NCBI RefSeq assembly: GCF_003852235.1
Contig: NZ_CP027732.1
Coordinates: 5,766,001-5,830,000, forward strand
Length of the DNA: 64,000 bases
Source: Pseudomonas sp. R4-35-07
Lineage (GTDB): Bacteria > Pseudomonadota > Gammaproteobacteria > Pseudomonadales > Pseudomonadaceae
Reading direction: 5' to 3'
In this document: piece after piece, positions 9,351-20,202 of the stretch
How positions within the stretch are numbered: position 1 is the first letter of the stretch
Layout of the letters: each line of letters starts with the position of its first letter
Translations under genes and position numbers: made by a program
The notes under the pieces: generated by a model
Databases searched by the model: none
Told to the model about the DNA's origin: nothing
Seen by the model: only the letters and a program-made list of their open reading frames with translations

Positions 9351-11534
9351 ATGCGCGATGATCTCTCCCTTTTGCTGAACTCCCTCAACGATGCCCAACG
9401 CCAGGCCGTAGCGGCCCCCGTTGGCCGTCAGTTGGTCCTGGCCGGTGCTGGCTCCGGTAAAACCCGAGTGCTGGTGCACCGTATCGCTTGGTTGATCCAG
9501 GTCGAGAACGCTTCTCCCCATTCCATCCTGTCGGTGACGTTCACCAACAAGGCGGCTGCCGAGATGCGCCATCGCATCGAGCAGTTGATGGGCATCAGCC
9601 CGGCCGGCATGTGGGTGGGCACCTTCCACGGCCTGGCGCACCGCCTGTTGCGGGCGCATTGGCAGGAAGCGGGGCTGAGCCAGACGTTCCAGATCCTCGA
9701 CAGCGACGACCAGCAACGCCTGGTCAAGCGGGTGATCCGCGAGCTGGGCCTCGATGAACAGCGTTGGCCGGCCCGCCAGGCCCAGTGGTTTATCAACGGC
9801 CAGAAAGACGAAGGCCTGCGCCCACAACATATCCAGGCCAGCGGTGACCTGTTCCTGGCGACCATGCGCAGCATCTATGAAGCCTACGAGGCGGCCTGCG
9901 TACGCGCCGGCGTGATCGACTTCTCCGAACTGCTGTTGCGTGCCCTCGACCTGTGGCGCGACAACCCCGGCTTGCTGGCCCATTACCAGAAGCGCTTCCG
10001 GCATGTTCTGGTGGACGAGTTCCAAGACACCAACGCCGTGCAATACGCCTGGTTGCGCCTGCTGGCCAAGGGCGGCGACAGCCTGATGGTGGTGGGCGAT
10101 GACGACCAGTCGATCTACGGCTGGCGCGGCGCGAAAATCGAGAACATCTACCAGTATTCCGAAGACTTCCCGGACGCGGTGACCATCCGCCTCGAGCAGA
10201 ACTACCGTTCCACCGCCGGGATCCTGAAGGCCGCCAACGCCTTGATCGCCAACAACACCGGGCGCCTGGGCAAAGAGCTGTGGACCGACGGCGGCGAAGG
10301 CGAAGCGATCAACCTGTACGCCGCGTTCAATGAGCACGATGAAGCGCGCTATGTGGTGGAAACCATCGAAAGCGCGTTGAAAACCGGCCTGGCGCGCAGC
10401 GACATCGCCATTCTCTACCGCTCCAACGCCCAATCGCGGGTGTTGGAAGAAGCCTTGTTGCGCGAGCGCATCCCCTATCGCATCTATGGCGGCCAGCGCT
10501 TCTTCGAGCGGGCGGAAATCAAGAACGCCATGGCCTACCTGCGCTTGCTGGAAGGTCGCGGCAACGATGCGGCGCTGGAGCGGGTGATCAATATCCCGGC
10601 CCGTGGTATCGGTGAAAAAACCGTCGAGGCCATTCGCGAACACGCCCGCCATGCCGATGTGTCGATGTGGGAGGCCATGCGCCTGCTCATCGCCAATAAA
10701 GGCCTGACAGGCCGCGCAGCCGGCGCATTGGGCGTGTTTGTCGAGCTGATCGAGAACCTCGCGGCCAAATGCGCGGAAATGCCCCTGCATTTGATGACCC
10801 AGACCGTGATCGAACAGTCCGGGCTGATCGCCTACCACGAGGCGGAGAAAGGCGAGAAAGGCCAGGCCCGGGTAGAAAACCTCGAGGAACTGGTCAGCGC
10901 AGCCCGCGCCTTCGAAAACACCGAGGACGATGAAGAGCTGACCCCGCTCGCCGCTTTCCTTGGTCACGCATCGCTGGAAGCTGGCGATACCCAGGCCGAC
11001 GAGCATGAAGACAGCATTCAACTGATGACCTTGCACAGTGCCAAGGGCCTGGAATTCCCGTATGTGTTCCTGGTGGGCATGGAAGAAGGCCTGTTCCCCC
11101 ACAAGATGAGCCTGGAAGAGCCCGGCCGCCTTGAGGAAGAACGCCGCCTGGCTTACGTGGGCATTACCAGGGCCATGCAGAACCTGGTGATGACCTATGC
11201 CGAGACCCGACGCCTGTACGGTAGCGAGACCTACAACAAGGTGTCGCGCTTCGTACGTGAAGTGCCGAAGGGGCTGATCCAGGAAGTGCGTCTGTCCAAC
11301 AGCGTCAGTCGCCCGTTCGGCGGCGGCCAGCAGCAGAACTCCAGCACTATGTTTGCCGGCTCCGAGATCCCGGAAACCCCGTTCAGCCTGGGCCAGCAGG
11401 TCCGGCATGCGATCTTCGGCGAGGGCGTGATCCTCAATTTCGAAGGCGCTGGCGCCCAGGCGCGGGTGCAGGTCAACTTCGCCGAGGGCAGCAAGTGGCT
11501 GATGATGGGCTACGCGAAGCTTGAGGCGGTCTGA
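9351..11534 (+). CDS. uvrD: DNA helicase II
   Basis: This is a 727-residue SF1 helicase. Walker A is AGAGSGKT at residues 31-38, Walker B is VDEFQDTN near 221, motif III is GDDDQSIYGWRGA, and QLMTLHSAKGLEF and VGITRA mark the C-terminal motifs. UvrD unwinds DNA 3' to 5' and removes UvrABC-cut strands and mismatch-repair tracts. GWRGAKIENI and the C-terminal Tudor-like end separate it from Rep. The 267 bp upstream holds the divergent promoters and shows no gene. No strong ribosome site precedes the ATG. Confidence 0.95.
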   Translation: MRDDLSLLLNSLNDAQRQAVAAPVGRQLVLAGAGSGKTRVLVHRIAWLIQVENASPHSILSVTFTNKAAAEMRHRIEQLMGISPAGMWVGTFHGLAHRLLRAHWQEAGLSQTFQILDSDDQQRLVKRVIRELGLDEQRWPARQAQWFINGQKDEGLRPQHIQASGDLFLATMRSIYEAYEAACVRAGVIDFSELLLRALDLWRDNPGLLAHYQKRFRHVLVDEFQDTNAVQYAWLRLLAKGGDSLMVVGDDDQSIYGWRGAKIENIYQYSEDFPDAVTIRLEQNYRSTAGILKAANALIANNTGRLGKELWTDGGEGEAINLYAAFNEHDEARYVVETIESALKTGLARSDIAILYRSNAQSRVLEEALLRERIPYRIYGGQRFFERAEIKNAMAYLRLLEGRGNDAALERVINIPARGIGEKTVEAIREHARHADVSMWEAMRLLIANKGLTGRAAGALGVFVELIENLAAKCAEMPLHLMTQTVIEQSGLIAYHEAEKGEKGQARVENLEELVSAARAFENTEDDEELTPLAAFLGHASLEAGDTQADEHEDSIQLMTLHSAKGLEFPYVFLVGMEEGLFPHKMSLEEPGRLEEERRLAYVGITRAMQNLVMTYAETRRLYGSETYNKVSRFVREVPKGLIQEVRLSNSVSRPFGGGQQQNSSTMFAGSEIPETPFSLGQQVRHAIFGEGVILNFEGAGAQARVQVNFAEGSKWLMMGYAKLEAV

Positions 11535-11552
11535 AGTCTTACCTCCTGTATT

Positions 11553-11665
11553 GATCGTTCCCACGCTCTGCGTGGGAATGCCGCCCGGGACGCCCCGCGT
11601 CCGCTCTTAAAGCACTGACGCAGAGCGTCACAGGATGCGTTACCACGCGGAGCGTGGGAACGATC
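11553..11665. repeat. REP-like inverted repeat, GATCGTTCCCACGC family
   Basis: GATCGTTCCCACGCTCTGCG at 11553 is mirrored by CGCGGAGCGTGGGAACGATC ending at 11665, with GACGCAGAGCGTCA between. The core differs from the other repeats in the window. The position downstream of uvrD suggests it may also act in transcript ending. Confidence 0.85.
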
Positions 11666-11833
11666 TGGGGTACTGCCCTTGTATTTAACGAGGGCGGGCC
11701 AATATCTGTAATAAGTCCTACAGACCATTCTGAATCGGTCCTACGTAAAAGCCCGAAACATTATGTCGCTAGCCACTGTCACGACATCTGTGCAACATGG
11801 CGCGCGTGCAATCCACAAATGGGAATTCCCTTT

Positions 11834-12703
11834 ATGAAACGTTTTCTTAGCATCGCCATGGCGTTGTGCATCGGCTTGACGATGAGCCTCGACGCCAACG
11901 CCAAACGCTTCGGTGGCGGCAAAAGCATGGGCTCGGCACCGACCCACCAGACCAGCCAGATGGCTCCATCCGCCGGTGCCGGCGGTGCTGCGGCTACCGC
12001 AGGCGCGGCTGGTGCTGCGGGCGCTGCGGCCAAGGCCGGCGGTGCTTCGCGCTGGTTGGGTCCATTGGCCGGCATCGCCGCCGGTGGCCTGCTCGCTTCC
12101 ATGTTCATGGGCGGCGGCTTCCAGGGCATGCAGATCTTCGACATCCTGATCCTGGCCGTTATCGCCTTTGTGATCTTCCGCTTTATCGCCGCCCGTCGCC
12201 GCAAGCAGCAGGAGCACCTGGCTCCGGCCGGCGCGCCGATGCAGCGTGAAGTGTTCGAGCAAAAACCGGCCATGGGTTCGATCTTCGGTGGTTCGGCAGC
12301 GCCTGCCGCCGCCCGTCCGGTGATCAACGCACCGGCCTGGTTCAACGAAGAGCGTTTCGTCGAAGCGGCCCGCAGCCACTTCCAGTCCCTGCAGCAGCAC
12401 TGGGACGCCAACGAAATGGACAAGATCTCCGAGTTCGTGACCCCGCAACTGCTCGAGTTCCTCAAGCGCGAACGCGCCGACCTGGGTGACGCCTTCCAGT
12501 CGACTTATATCGACGACCTGCGCGTACAACTGGAAGGCGTGGATGATCGCGCCGACAAGACCATCGCCACCCTGACCTTCAGCGGTGTGTCGAAGACCTC
12601 GCGTTTCGACCAGGGCGAAGTGTTCAGCGAAAGCTGGAACATGGAACGCGCCCAGGGCGACAACCAGCCATGGCTGGTCGCCGGTATCCGCCAGAACGGC
12701 TGA
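11834..12703 (+). CDS. Tim44-like domain membrane protein
   Basis: The protein has 289 residues. A signal peptide or N-terminal membrane segment (MKRFLSIAMALCIGLTMSL) is followed by an Ala/Gly-rich linker at about 40-75, two short hydrophobic segments at about 75-125 (SRWLGPLAGIAAGGLLASM and IFDILILAVIAFVIFRFIAA) and a C-terminal Tim44-like fold at about 165-289, a cystatin/NTF2-type domain. The role in bacteria is unknown; envelope location is likely. The start at 11834 is chosen because it opens the signal peptide, although the frame is open further upstream. A terminator follows closely. Confidence 0.8.
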   Translation: MKRFLSIAMALCIGLTMSLDANAKRFGGGKSMGSAPTHQTSQMAPSAGAGGAAATAGAAGAAGAAAKAGGASRWLGPLAGIAAGGLLASMFMGGGFQGMQIFDILILAVIAFVIFRFIAARRRKQQEHLAPAGAPMQREVFEQKPAMGSIFGGSAAPAAARPVINAPAWFNEERFVEAARSHFQSLQQHWDANEMDKISEFVTPQLLEFLKRERADLGDAFQSTYIDDLRVQLEGVDDRADKTIATLTFSGVSKTSRFDQGEVFSESWNMERAQGDNQPWLVAGIRQNG

Positions 12704-12730
12704 TACCTGCTCGTTTGAGCACGCGGTAAC

Positions 12731-12757
12731 AAAAACCCCGGACATGTCCGGGGTTTT
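12731..12757 (+). terminator. Rho-independent terminator
   Basis: ACCCCGGACATGTCCGGGGT is a strong hairpin with A-run before and T-run after, 28 bp beyond the Tim44-like gene. Confidence 0.9.
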
Positions 12758-12838
12758 CTATTTCACGGTTGCACTTATAGCGAGCTACTGTATAAAACGC
12801 CCCTATAAACCGCGCCTACTAGCAAGAGGATCCCGGCC

Positions 12839-13246
12839 GTGGAAGAAATCATCGAACAACTGCGTGAAGCCAACGAACCGGTCCCGGTTCCTTTGGAGCT
12901 GCCTGACGAAGACCAACTGGTGGAAATCGAGGAACAACTGTTCATCGACATCCCGTTTGTGTTCCGCGAATTCCTGCTGACCGTCAGCGACGTGGTCTAC
13001 GGCAGCCTTGAGCCGGTGACCGTCACCGACCCGCAATCCCACACTTATCTGCCGGATGTTGCCGCCAACGCCTGGGATGCCGGGGTTGATCGCAGCATGA
13101 TCCCGATCTGCCAGGATGGCGACGATTACTACTGCGTCGAGGAAGACGGCACCGTGGTGCTGTGGTCCGCCGAGGAAGAACTGGTCCAGGAAGAGACCTG
13201 GGAGTCGGTGTGGCACTGGGCACGGGACGTCTGGCTGGAGAGCTGA
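12839..13246 (+). CDS. SUKH (SMI1/KNR4) domain protein
   Basis: The protein has 135 residues and is strongly acidic. LPDEDQLVEIEEQLFIDIPF and VFREFLLTVSDVVYG match the SMI1/KNR4 (SUKH) N-terminal pattern, and the C-terminal half has IPICQDGDDYYCVEEDGTV, typical of the fold. The start is GTG at 12839 with AGAGGA 9 bp upstream. SUKH proteins often act as immunity proteins to nuclease toxins, but this one stands alone between housekeeping genes with no toxin beside it, so a general regulatory role is equally possible. Confidence 0.75.
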   Translation: MEEIIEQLREANEPVPVPLELPDEDQLVEIEEQLFIDIPFVFREFLLTVSDVVYGSLEPVTVTDPQSHTYLPDVAANAWDAGVDRSMIPICQDGDDYYCVEEDGTVVLWSAEEELVQEETWESVWHWARDVWLES

Positions 13247-13259
13247 TTCCCAAACCCCG

Positions 13260-15023
13260 CTAGTGCTCCGGCGTATCCTTGTGGTTATCCAGCGTCTCCA
13301 GCAAGGCCACCTGCATCCGCGTATGCACGCGGATGAACCAGCGCCAGAGCACCGCCGCCACCGCCGCCGTGACTACCGCGATCAGCACCAGCAACTTGTT
13401 GGTCGGCAGAATACTGGCCGACAAGGCTGCCAACAGCAGGAAGATCACCAGCAGTGACAGGATGGGGATCAACTCTGCAATCACCCGCCGCACCCGCTGG
13501 GTATGCCGGCCCGCCATTTCCGGCTTCACGCTCATCTCGGCCAGCAACATCGACAACGCCTTGAGCTTGCGATACGCCGCAATCAGGAACGGCAGCGACA
13601 AGAGCAACGCCCCGCCCCAGATCAATGCCTTCTGCCAGCTTTGATCGCTGATCCAGCCTTCCAGATACCCACCGATGCGCGCCGCAAAAAAGCTTCCTGC
13701 GAAGAAGATCGCGATCACCAGCGCCAGGTTCACTCCTACTTGCAGCACGATCTTACGGATCATCGACGCCAGCATGGCGCCTTCGCCTTGAGGCTGAATA
13801 CTGCGCAGCCATTCGCCATACATCCCGAATACCCGGCTCATGCGCTGGGGCATCACGGCGGCAATTTTCAACGACAGCGGGTCGGCACCGCGGATCAGGT
13901 AAGGCGTGAGCAAGGTGGTGATCGCCGAAACCGCCACCGCCACCGGGTAGAGAAAGTCGCTGGTCACTTGCAGGGTCATCCCCAGCGCCGCGATGATGAA
14001 AGAGAACTCGCCGATCTGTGACAGCCCCATGCCCACCCGCAGCGAGGTGCGACCATCGTTGCCAGCGATAAACGCGCCCAGCCCGCACGACAGCATCTTG
14101 CCCAACACCACCGCCACAGTGATCACCGCAATCGGCCAGGCGTACTGCAGCAAGATCTGCGGGTCGATCATCAACCCAATGGCCACGAAGAAAATCGCAC
14201 TGAACATGTCGCGCACCGGCTCGATCAGGCGCTCGATTTTAATCAGTTGGCGTGACTCGGCCATAATCGCACCGATCAGGAAGGCCCCCAGCACCATGCT
14301 GTATTCGAGCTTGACCACCAGCAGGCAGAAGCCGAAACACAGGCCCAACACGGTGATCAGCAGCATCTCGTTGCTTTCGAACCTGGCGACGTAAGCCAGC
14401 AGGCGGGGCACCAGCAGAATGCCAATCACCAGCGCAACAATCATGAACAACGACAGCTTGCCCACGGTGGAAAACACCTCGCCGGAGCTGACCGTGCCAC
14501 TGACGGCGATGCTCGACAGCAAAGCAATGATGCCGATGCCCAGGATGTCCTCGACGATCAGCACGCCGAATATCAGCTGGGCGAACCGCTGATTCTTCAT
14601 CTTCAGGTCATTGAGCGCCTTGACGATGATGGTGGTCGAGGAAATCGCCAGGATCGCGCCGAGAAACAACGAGTCCATGGTGTTCCAGTCAAACCATTGG
14701 CCGATTTCGTAGCCGATCCAGATCATCAGGATGATTTCCAGGAACGCCGCGATAAACGCCGTGGCGCCTACCTTGAACAGCTTGCGCAGGCTGAACTCCA
14801 GGCCCAGGCAGAACATCAGGAAGATCACCCCCAGTTCTGCCAGGGTCTTGATCGTATCCTCATCGTGAATCAGGCCGAACGGCGGCGTGTGCGGGCCAAT
14901 AATGAAGCCGGCGACGATGTAGCCCAGCACCACCGGCTGCTTGAGGCGATGAAACAGAATGGTGACAACCCCTGCCACCAACATGATCACGGCCAGATCC
15001 TGGATAAAACTGATGGCGTGCAT
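13260..15023 (-). CDS. CPA2-family cation:proton antiporter (KefB/YbaL-like)
   Basis: The protein has 587 residues and 12 or more membrane segments. VVLGYIVAGFIIGPHTPPFG, the LGVIFLMFCLGLEFSLRKL helix and VEDILGIGIIALL, with its conserved acidic ED pair, are characteristic of CPA2 exchangers. After the Na/H exchanger domain (about 1-390) come further membrane helices, and there is no TrkA-N nucleotide-binding domain. That differs from KefB/KefC, so glutathione gating is unlikely. It probably exports K+ or Na+ in exchange for protons. It converges with the SUKH gene; only 13 bp separates the stops. Confidence 0.85.
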   Translation of the reverse strand: MHAISFIQDLAVIMLVAGVVTILFHRLKQPVVLGYIVAGFIIGPHTPPFGLIHDEDTIKTLAELGVIFLMFCLGLEFSLRKLFKVGATAFIAAFLEIILMIWIGYEIGQWFDWNTMDSLFLGAILAISSTTIIVKALNDLKMKNQRFAQLIFGVLIVEDILGIGIIALLSSIAVSGTVSSGEVFSTVGKLSLFMIVALVIGILLVPRLLAYVARFESNEMLLITVLGLCFGFCLLVVKLEYSMVLGAFLIGAIMAESRQLIKIERLIEPVRDMFSAIFFVAIGLMIDPQILLQYAWPIAVITVAVVLGKMLSCGLGAFIAGNDGRTSLRVGMGLSQIGEFSFIIAALGMTLQVTSDFLYPVAVAVSAITTLLTPYLIRGADPLSLKIAAVMPQRMSRVFGMYGEWLRSIQPQGEGAMLASMIRKIVLQVGVNLALVIAIFFAGSFFAARIGGYLEGWISDQSWQKALIWGGALLLSLPFLIAAYRKLKALSMLLAEMSVKPEMAGRHTQRVRRVIAELIPILSLLVIFLLLAALSASILPTNKLLVLIAVVTAAVAAVLWRWFIRVHTRMQVALLETLDNHKDTPEH

Positions 15024-15129
15024 GGCGAAGGGCTCCTTGAAATGGCTGGCGCTTTCTCACTTTCCGCGTGTGCTACCGCTGAAAGAAAAGTCTGCCGTGA
15101 TCGTAAGAAATGCCCGGAGATGGGCTTTT

Positions 15130-15300
15130 GAAGGTTAACACCGCGACTTCCGCCGGAAAGCCGGTGCAATATATGGAAACAGATCGACCCGCGCGTGACG
15201 GCAAGCCGTCCACTGGCGTCCCGTTAGGGATGGCGCTGCAAAGACCCCAGCACCCGCAGAGGTGCCCTACCCAACCAATGCCTACAACCCGTGAGTGTGC
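15130..15300. other. Intergenic stretch with several small hairpins (possible structured leader)
   Basis: The 278 bp between the antiporter and thioesterase starts hold GACGG-CAA-CCGTC near 15199, TCCC-GTTA-GGGA near 15222 and GCACC-N6-GGTGC near 15250. I could not match them to a known riboswitch on either strand. No gene was seen here. Confidence 0.25.
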
Positions 15301-15301
15301 T

Positions 15302-15787
15302 ATGGAACCCGGAAACGCCCAGCTGTCGATGACGGTATTGATGACCCCTGACATGGCCAATTTCTCAGGCAATGTCCACGGTGGCACCCTGCTCAAGTAC
15401 CTCGACGAAGTGGCGTACGCGTGCGCCAGCCGTTATGCCGGCCGCTATGTGGTCACGCTGTCGGTGGACCAGGTGATTTTCCGCGAGCCGATCCATGTCG
15501 GCGAGCTGGTGACCTTTCTCGCGTCGGTCAACTACACCGGCAACACCTCGATGGAAGTGGGCATCAAGGTGGTGACCGAGAACATCCGTGAACGCTCAGT
15601 GCGTCATACCAACAGTTGCTTTTTCACCATGGTGGCGGTGGACGACCAGCGCAAACCGGCCGCCGTGCCACCCTTGCAGCCGCACAACAGCGAAGACAAA
15701 CGCCGCTTCGTACAGGCCCAGCAGCGTCGGCAGATTCGCCAGGAATTGGAAAAGCGCTATCAGGAAATCAAGGCCGACGCGCCCTGA
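15302..15787 (+). CDS. Acyl-CoA thioesterase (hotdog fold, YciA-like)
   Basis: The protein has 161 residues. MTPDMANFSGNVHGGTLLKY carries the hotdog-fold catalytic pattern (N-x-HGG-x-LL-x-x-D), and DQVIFREPIHVGEL completes the family signature. The 40-residue C-terminal tail is charged and probably helical. It should hydrolyse acyl-CoA in the cytoplasm. The start at 15302 gives the family-length protein; the reading frame is open further upstream but that part is noncoding in character. A REP doublet follows. Confidence 0.88.
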   Translation: MEPGNAQLSMTVLMTPDMANFSGNVHGGTLLKYLDEVAYACASRYAGRYVVTLSVDQVIFREPIHVGELVTFLASVNYTGNTSMEVGIKVVTENIRERSVRHTNSCFFTMVAVDDQRKPAAVPPLQPHNSEDKRRFVQAQQRRQIRQELEKRYQEIKADAP

Positions 15788-15810
15788 TTCAGATCTGCGA
15801 ACCCAGTCAA

Positions 15811-15903
15811 AATGTGGGAGGGGGCTTGCCCCCGATAGCGGTGTTTCAGCCAAAGAGGTGGCGGCTGTTATATCGCAATCGGGGGCAAGCCCCCTCCCAC
15901 ATT
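15811..15903. repeat. REP doublet (REPIN), GTGGGAGGGGGCTTGCCCCC family
   Basis: The same inverted pair of units as at 5071, with a different spacer of about 45 bp. It lies between the convergent thioesterase and pdxY genes and may serve as their shared 3' structure. Confidence 0.9.
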
Positions 15904-15915
15904 GGTTCTGTGTGC

Positions 15916-16788
15916 TTACAGGCTGATCGGTGTCGCCTCGAACCGTACGCGGGGATGGGCAATGCGATCCTGCGCCCGCACCAGTTCCAGTTCATAACTG
16001 GCGCAGGCCTGGGTCTCCAGCAGCACCTCGTGCACCGCTGCGGCGGTGAATTCGAAGGCCGCCACCAGGCTATCCCCCAGCAGCACCCGCGCCAGGAACA
16101 GCCCTGACGTCAGGTCGCCCACACCCACCGGCTGGCGCGGGAATGCCAGCAGCGGCCGACGCAAGTGCCAACTGCCATCAGCCGTCACCAGCAGCATCTC
16201 AAAGCCGTCCGGCAGCTTGCCGGGGTACTCCAGATGCTTGACCAGCACCGCCTTCGGCCCGCGCGCCAACAGGGCTTTGGCCATCGCCAGGCAATCGAAC
16301 AGCGATTGCGGTTTGCGCCCGGCAAAGCTGTCCAGCTCCAGTTGATTGGGGCACAGGAAATCCGCCATGGCCGCCGCCTCGTTCAGCAGGAAATCACTGA
16401 CTTCCTGCGGCACGATGCAGCCTTTTTCAGGATGGCCCATCACCGGGTCGCACAGGTACATCGCCTTGGGATTGAGCGCCTTGATGCGCGCCACGCCGGT
16501 AAGAATCGCACGCCCCTGATCCGCACTGCCGAGGTAGCCGGACAGCACTGCATCGCAGTTACCCAACTCGCCGATGGCTGCGATACCTTCCACCAATGCC
16601 GGAATCTGCTGCGGCGCCAGCACTTCACCTGCCCAGTGGCCATACTGTGTGTGGTTGGAGAACTGCACTGTGTTGAGCGGCCATACATTCACCCCGACCC
16701 GCTGCATGGGGAACACGGCGGCGCTGTTTCCGGCGTGGCCGAAAACCACATGAGACTGGATCGCAAGCAGATGGGGTGTGCGTTTCAT
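15916..16788 (-). CDS. pdxY: Pyridoxal kinase PdxY
   Basis: The protein has 290 residues. [20 protein letters not shown] is the family N-terminus. [12 protein letters not shown] and the C-terminal anion-hole loop [12 protein letters not shown], with the catalytic Asp, place it in the PdxK/PdxY branch of the ribokinase superfamily. It phosphorylates pyridoxal in the vitamin B6 salvage pathway. The ATG at 16788 gives the family start MKRTPHL; an ATG 15 bp upstream would add MDISC. It is divergent from the DUF3301 gene. Confidence 0.93.
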   Translation of the reverse strand: MKRTPHLLAIQSHVVFGHAGNSAAVFPMQRVGVNVWPLNTVQFSNHTQYGHWAGEVLAPQQIPALVEGIAAIGELGNCDAVLSGYLGSADQGRAILTGVARIKALNPKAMYLCDPVMGHPEKGCIVPQEVSDFLLNEAAAMADFLCPNQLELDSFAGRKPQSLFDCLAMAKALLARGPKAVLVKHLEYPGKLPDGFEMLLVTADGSWHLRRPLLAFPRQPVGVGDLTSGLFLARVLLGDSLVAAFEFTAAAVHEVLLETQACASYELELVRAQDRIAHPRVRFEATPISL

Positions 16789-16905
16789 GCAGGAGATGTC
16801 CATAAAGCCGTTGAAATTCTGGCCGCGCAGTATGCGACTAAACGCAGCCTGTACGACAGACCGGCGACACAGTTAAGCTGCGCTCACTTTGTTGGAGTTC
16901 ATGCA

Positions 16906-17301
16906 ATGCTGACCCTGGGAAACATGTTCGTGTTGATGCTGCTGGCGACCGGCGCCACTTGGGTCTGGCACAACCATGGCCTGCGCGAGCGCGCGTTGGA
17001 GCGGGTCAAGCAGCACTGCGCCAAGCTCGATATCGAACTGCTCGATGGCGCGGTGGCACTCAAACGCATCGGTTTCGTGAAGGATGCCAAGGGTCGGCGC
17101 CGGTTGGCACGGGTCTACAATTTCGAGTTCACCGTGACGGGCGAGGCTCGCCACAGCGGCACCATTACCCAATTTGGCGCCCACAGCGCGCAGATTGAAT
17201 TGGCGCCCTACCCGTTCGAAGCCAAGGAGCCGCTGCCCAGCGCCAACGTCATCGAGCTGAGCCAGTGGCGCCAAGACCACGCAACCAAGAACCGTCAGTA
17301 A
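16906..17301 (+). CDS. DUF3301 membrane-anchored protein
   Basis: The protein has 131 residues. One N-terminal membrane segment (LGNMFVLMLLATGATWVWHN) is followed by a basic, compact cytoplasmic domain with RALERVKQHCAKLDIELLDG, the conserved start of DUF3301. The start at 16906 has GGAG 8 bp upstream. Function is unknown. Its stop overlaps the stop of the convergent COG0523 gene by 7 bp. Confidence 0.8.
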   Translation: MLTLGNMFVLMLLATGATWVWHNHGLRERALERVKQHCAKLDIELLDGAVALKRIGFVKDAKGRRRLARVYNFEFTVTGEARHSGTITQFGAHSAQIELAPYPFEAKEPLPSANVIELSQWRQDHATKNRQ

Positions 17302-18257
17302 CGGCAGGCAGCCAGAGCGGCCTGCAATGCCGCCACGTTCTGTGGTGCACTGAAGATCAATTCGATACGTGAATCGCGGCGCCATTCGCTGGGCTGCCAG
17401 ACGAGTGGACTGTTATCCACAGCGTTGGCGGACACCCACGCGTCACGGCTGTGGATAACAAGTTTGGCGCGACGCCATTGCAGACTCGTCAGCCATTGGC
17501 TCACTGGTTCCAGGTCAAATCGCTGGCTCGGATGCCAGCGCCAGCCAATGCTCCAGCCTCCTTCCTCGGCCTGGCTCAAGCAGATCGGCAACGTGGGGTC
17601 GCTCCAGATCGCCGGCATTTGCGCCAAGCCTTGGGGCACCGCGAAGTTATCCACAACCCCGCCAGCCTGGGCTTTCAAGCCAGGCAAGTGTTCCAGAGGC
17701 AACTGAGCCTGGCGCGTCCAATAGAGCGCGCTGCCAGATAACCGCTGCTCAATAGCCTGGCGTTGCGCAGCGTCCAGCGCCTCATCCTTGTTCAACACCA
17801 GCAAGCCGGCACCGGCCAGCGCCTCCTGCTGCGCTTGCGGCAAGGGTTTGCCCGCTGCCAGGGCCTGGGCGTCCAGCACCAGCACCCAGGGCTGAACCGC
17901 CAGCACGCCTTGCCATGGCGCTTCGCCTAACTGTTTGAGCAACTGCGCCGGATGGCCCAGGCCCGACGGCTCGATAAACAGCCGATCCGGCTTGGCCTTA
18001 CGCAATAACCGACCCAGGCCTACCTGGAACGGCGCGCCATTCACACAACACAGGCAGCCACCCGCCACTTCGCCCAAGGCAATGCCATCGTCAGCTTGAG
18101 TGAGCAAGGCCGCGTCCAGGCCGATCTGCCCGAACTCGTTGATCAGCACCGCCCAGCGCTCGTTGGCCGGGCGTTGGGCAAGCAGGTGTTTGATCAGGCT
18201 CGTCTTGCCGGCGCCCAAGGGCCCGGCAATCACATGGGTGGGAATGTTCTGCAGCAT
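17295..18257 (-). CDS. COG0523 (CobW-type) GTPase, short form
   Basis: The protein has 320 residues. The G-domain has Walker A GPLGAGKTS, the metal-binding motif CLCC within GGCLCCVNG, and EPSGLGHP; a CobW C-terminal domain follows at about 225-320. COG0523 proteins are GTP-dependent metal chaperones. It is the third gene of the run zigA-DUF1826-this gene, 45 bp after DUF1826, so the Zur-type site at 20203 probably controls it. Three perfect DnaA-box 9-mers fall inside it (17413, 17450, 17647). It has no Zur site of its own. Confidence 0.85.
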   Translation of the reverse strand: MLQNIPTHVIAGPLGAGKTSLIKHLLAQRPANERWAVLINEFGQIGLDAALLTQADDGIALGEVAGGCLCCVNGAPFQVGLGRLLRKAKPDRLFIEPSGLGHPAQLLKQLGEAPWQGVLAVQPWVLVLDAQALAAGKPLPQAQQEALAGAGLLVLNKDEALDAAQRQAIEQRLSGSALYWTRQAQLPLEHLPGLKAQAGGVVDNFAVPQGLAQMPAIWSDPTLPICLSQAEEGGWSIGWRWHPSQRFDLEPVSQWLTSLQWRRAKLVIHSRDAWVSANAVDNSPLVWQPSEWRRDSRIELIFSAPQNVAALQAALAACRY

Positions 18258-18302
18258 GGGTTGGCATCATTCAGACCGTGTAGAGCGCTTGATCCTACGC
18301 GT

Positions 18303-18946
18303 TTATGCAAGCCAATCCAGTGTGAGGATCAAGCGACGCTCATTGGCTTTCAGTGCAGGTGAGCGGTGAATGAGGCCATGGTCTTCGTTGCCATGCCATT
18401 TGGTGCCCTTGAGCAGGGCCACCTCTCCACAGAGAATTTGCTCGATGCGCTCGGTGGGCTCTGCGTCGGGCTGGCTTAATCGTCGGCGGTCCATGACGCC
18501 TTCGCGCAGCCATTGGCTGCCGACGCCAGCGTAGGTGGTGATCAGCCGCACAGGCACATGGTCGACGTGAAAACGTGGGCACATGGCCCTGTCCAGCAGG
18601 CGCAGACGCACGCCGATGCGCCTGGCGCCCAGCAGGCAGGCGAATGCACTGACCAGCCAGGACACATCGGCGATAAAACCATCATAGCCTTCAAGATCGC
18701 GGCAACGGGGCGCCAGCCCCTGCAGGTTCGGCGCGCTGTCTTCGCGGTCCAACTCGATAACTAGTGCTTCGGCCAGCGGCTCATCGAGCGCCACGACCAA
18801 GGCGGCGAATTCGGCGATGTGCAACGGTAATTGGCGCTGCCACAGCGCCAGGTTCACGCCGTCTTCCAGGATGTCAGCCAGCGCCAGCGGGGTTTGCCCG
18901 CGGGTTTGGCGAACCACCGGGCGCAGGGGAGTAAGCGGGGCCAACA

Positions 18947-18947
<1 letters not shown>
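18303..18947 (-). CDS. DUF1826 protein
   Basis: The protein has 214 residues. CPRFHVDHVPVRLITTYAG, WHGNEDHGLIHRSP and the Arg-rich C-terminus match DUF1826, a family I know beside Zur-controlled COG0523 GTPases. The His and Cys residues in the first motif (C-x2-F-H-x2-H) could bind metal; this is inference. Its ATG overlaps the zigA stop (TGATG), so translation is probably coupled to zigA. Confidence 0.8.
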
Positions 18948-20155
<1,208 letters not shown>

Positions 20156-20202
20156 CGGTTCGCTCTCATCAGGCTGCCCGGTCGAGCCAGGCTTTGTTTT
20201 TA

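Noticed and set aside
9084..11564. Upstream extension of the GGDEF/EAL frame to 1784 residues on the minus strand
   Set aside because: It is antisense to uvrD, with composition of a shadow frame. The membrane domain begins at 9083.
15130..15300. Cobalamin or cyclic-di-GMP riboswitch
   Set aside because: Short matches to the conserved boxes are not in the right order or distance on either strand.
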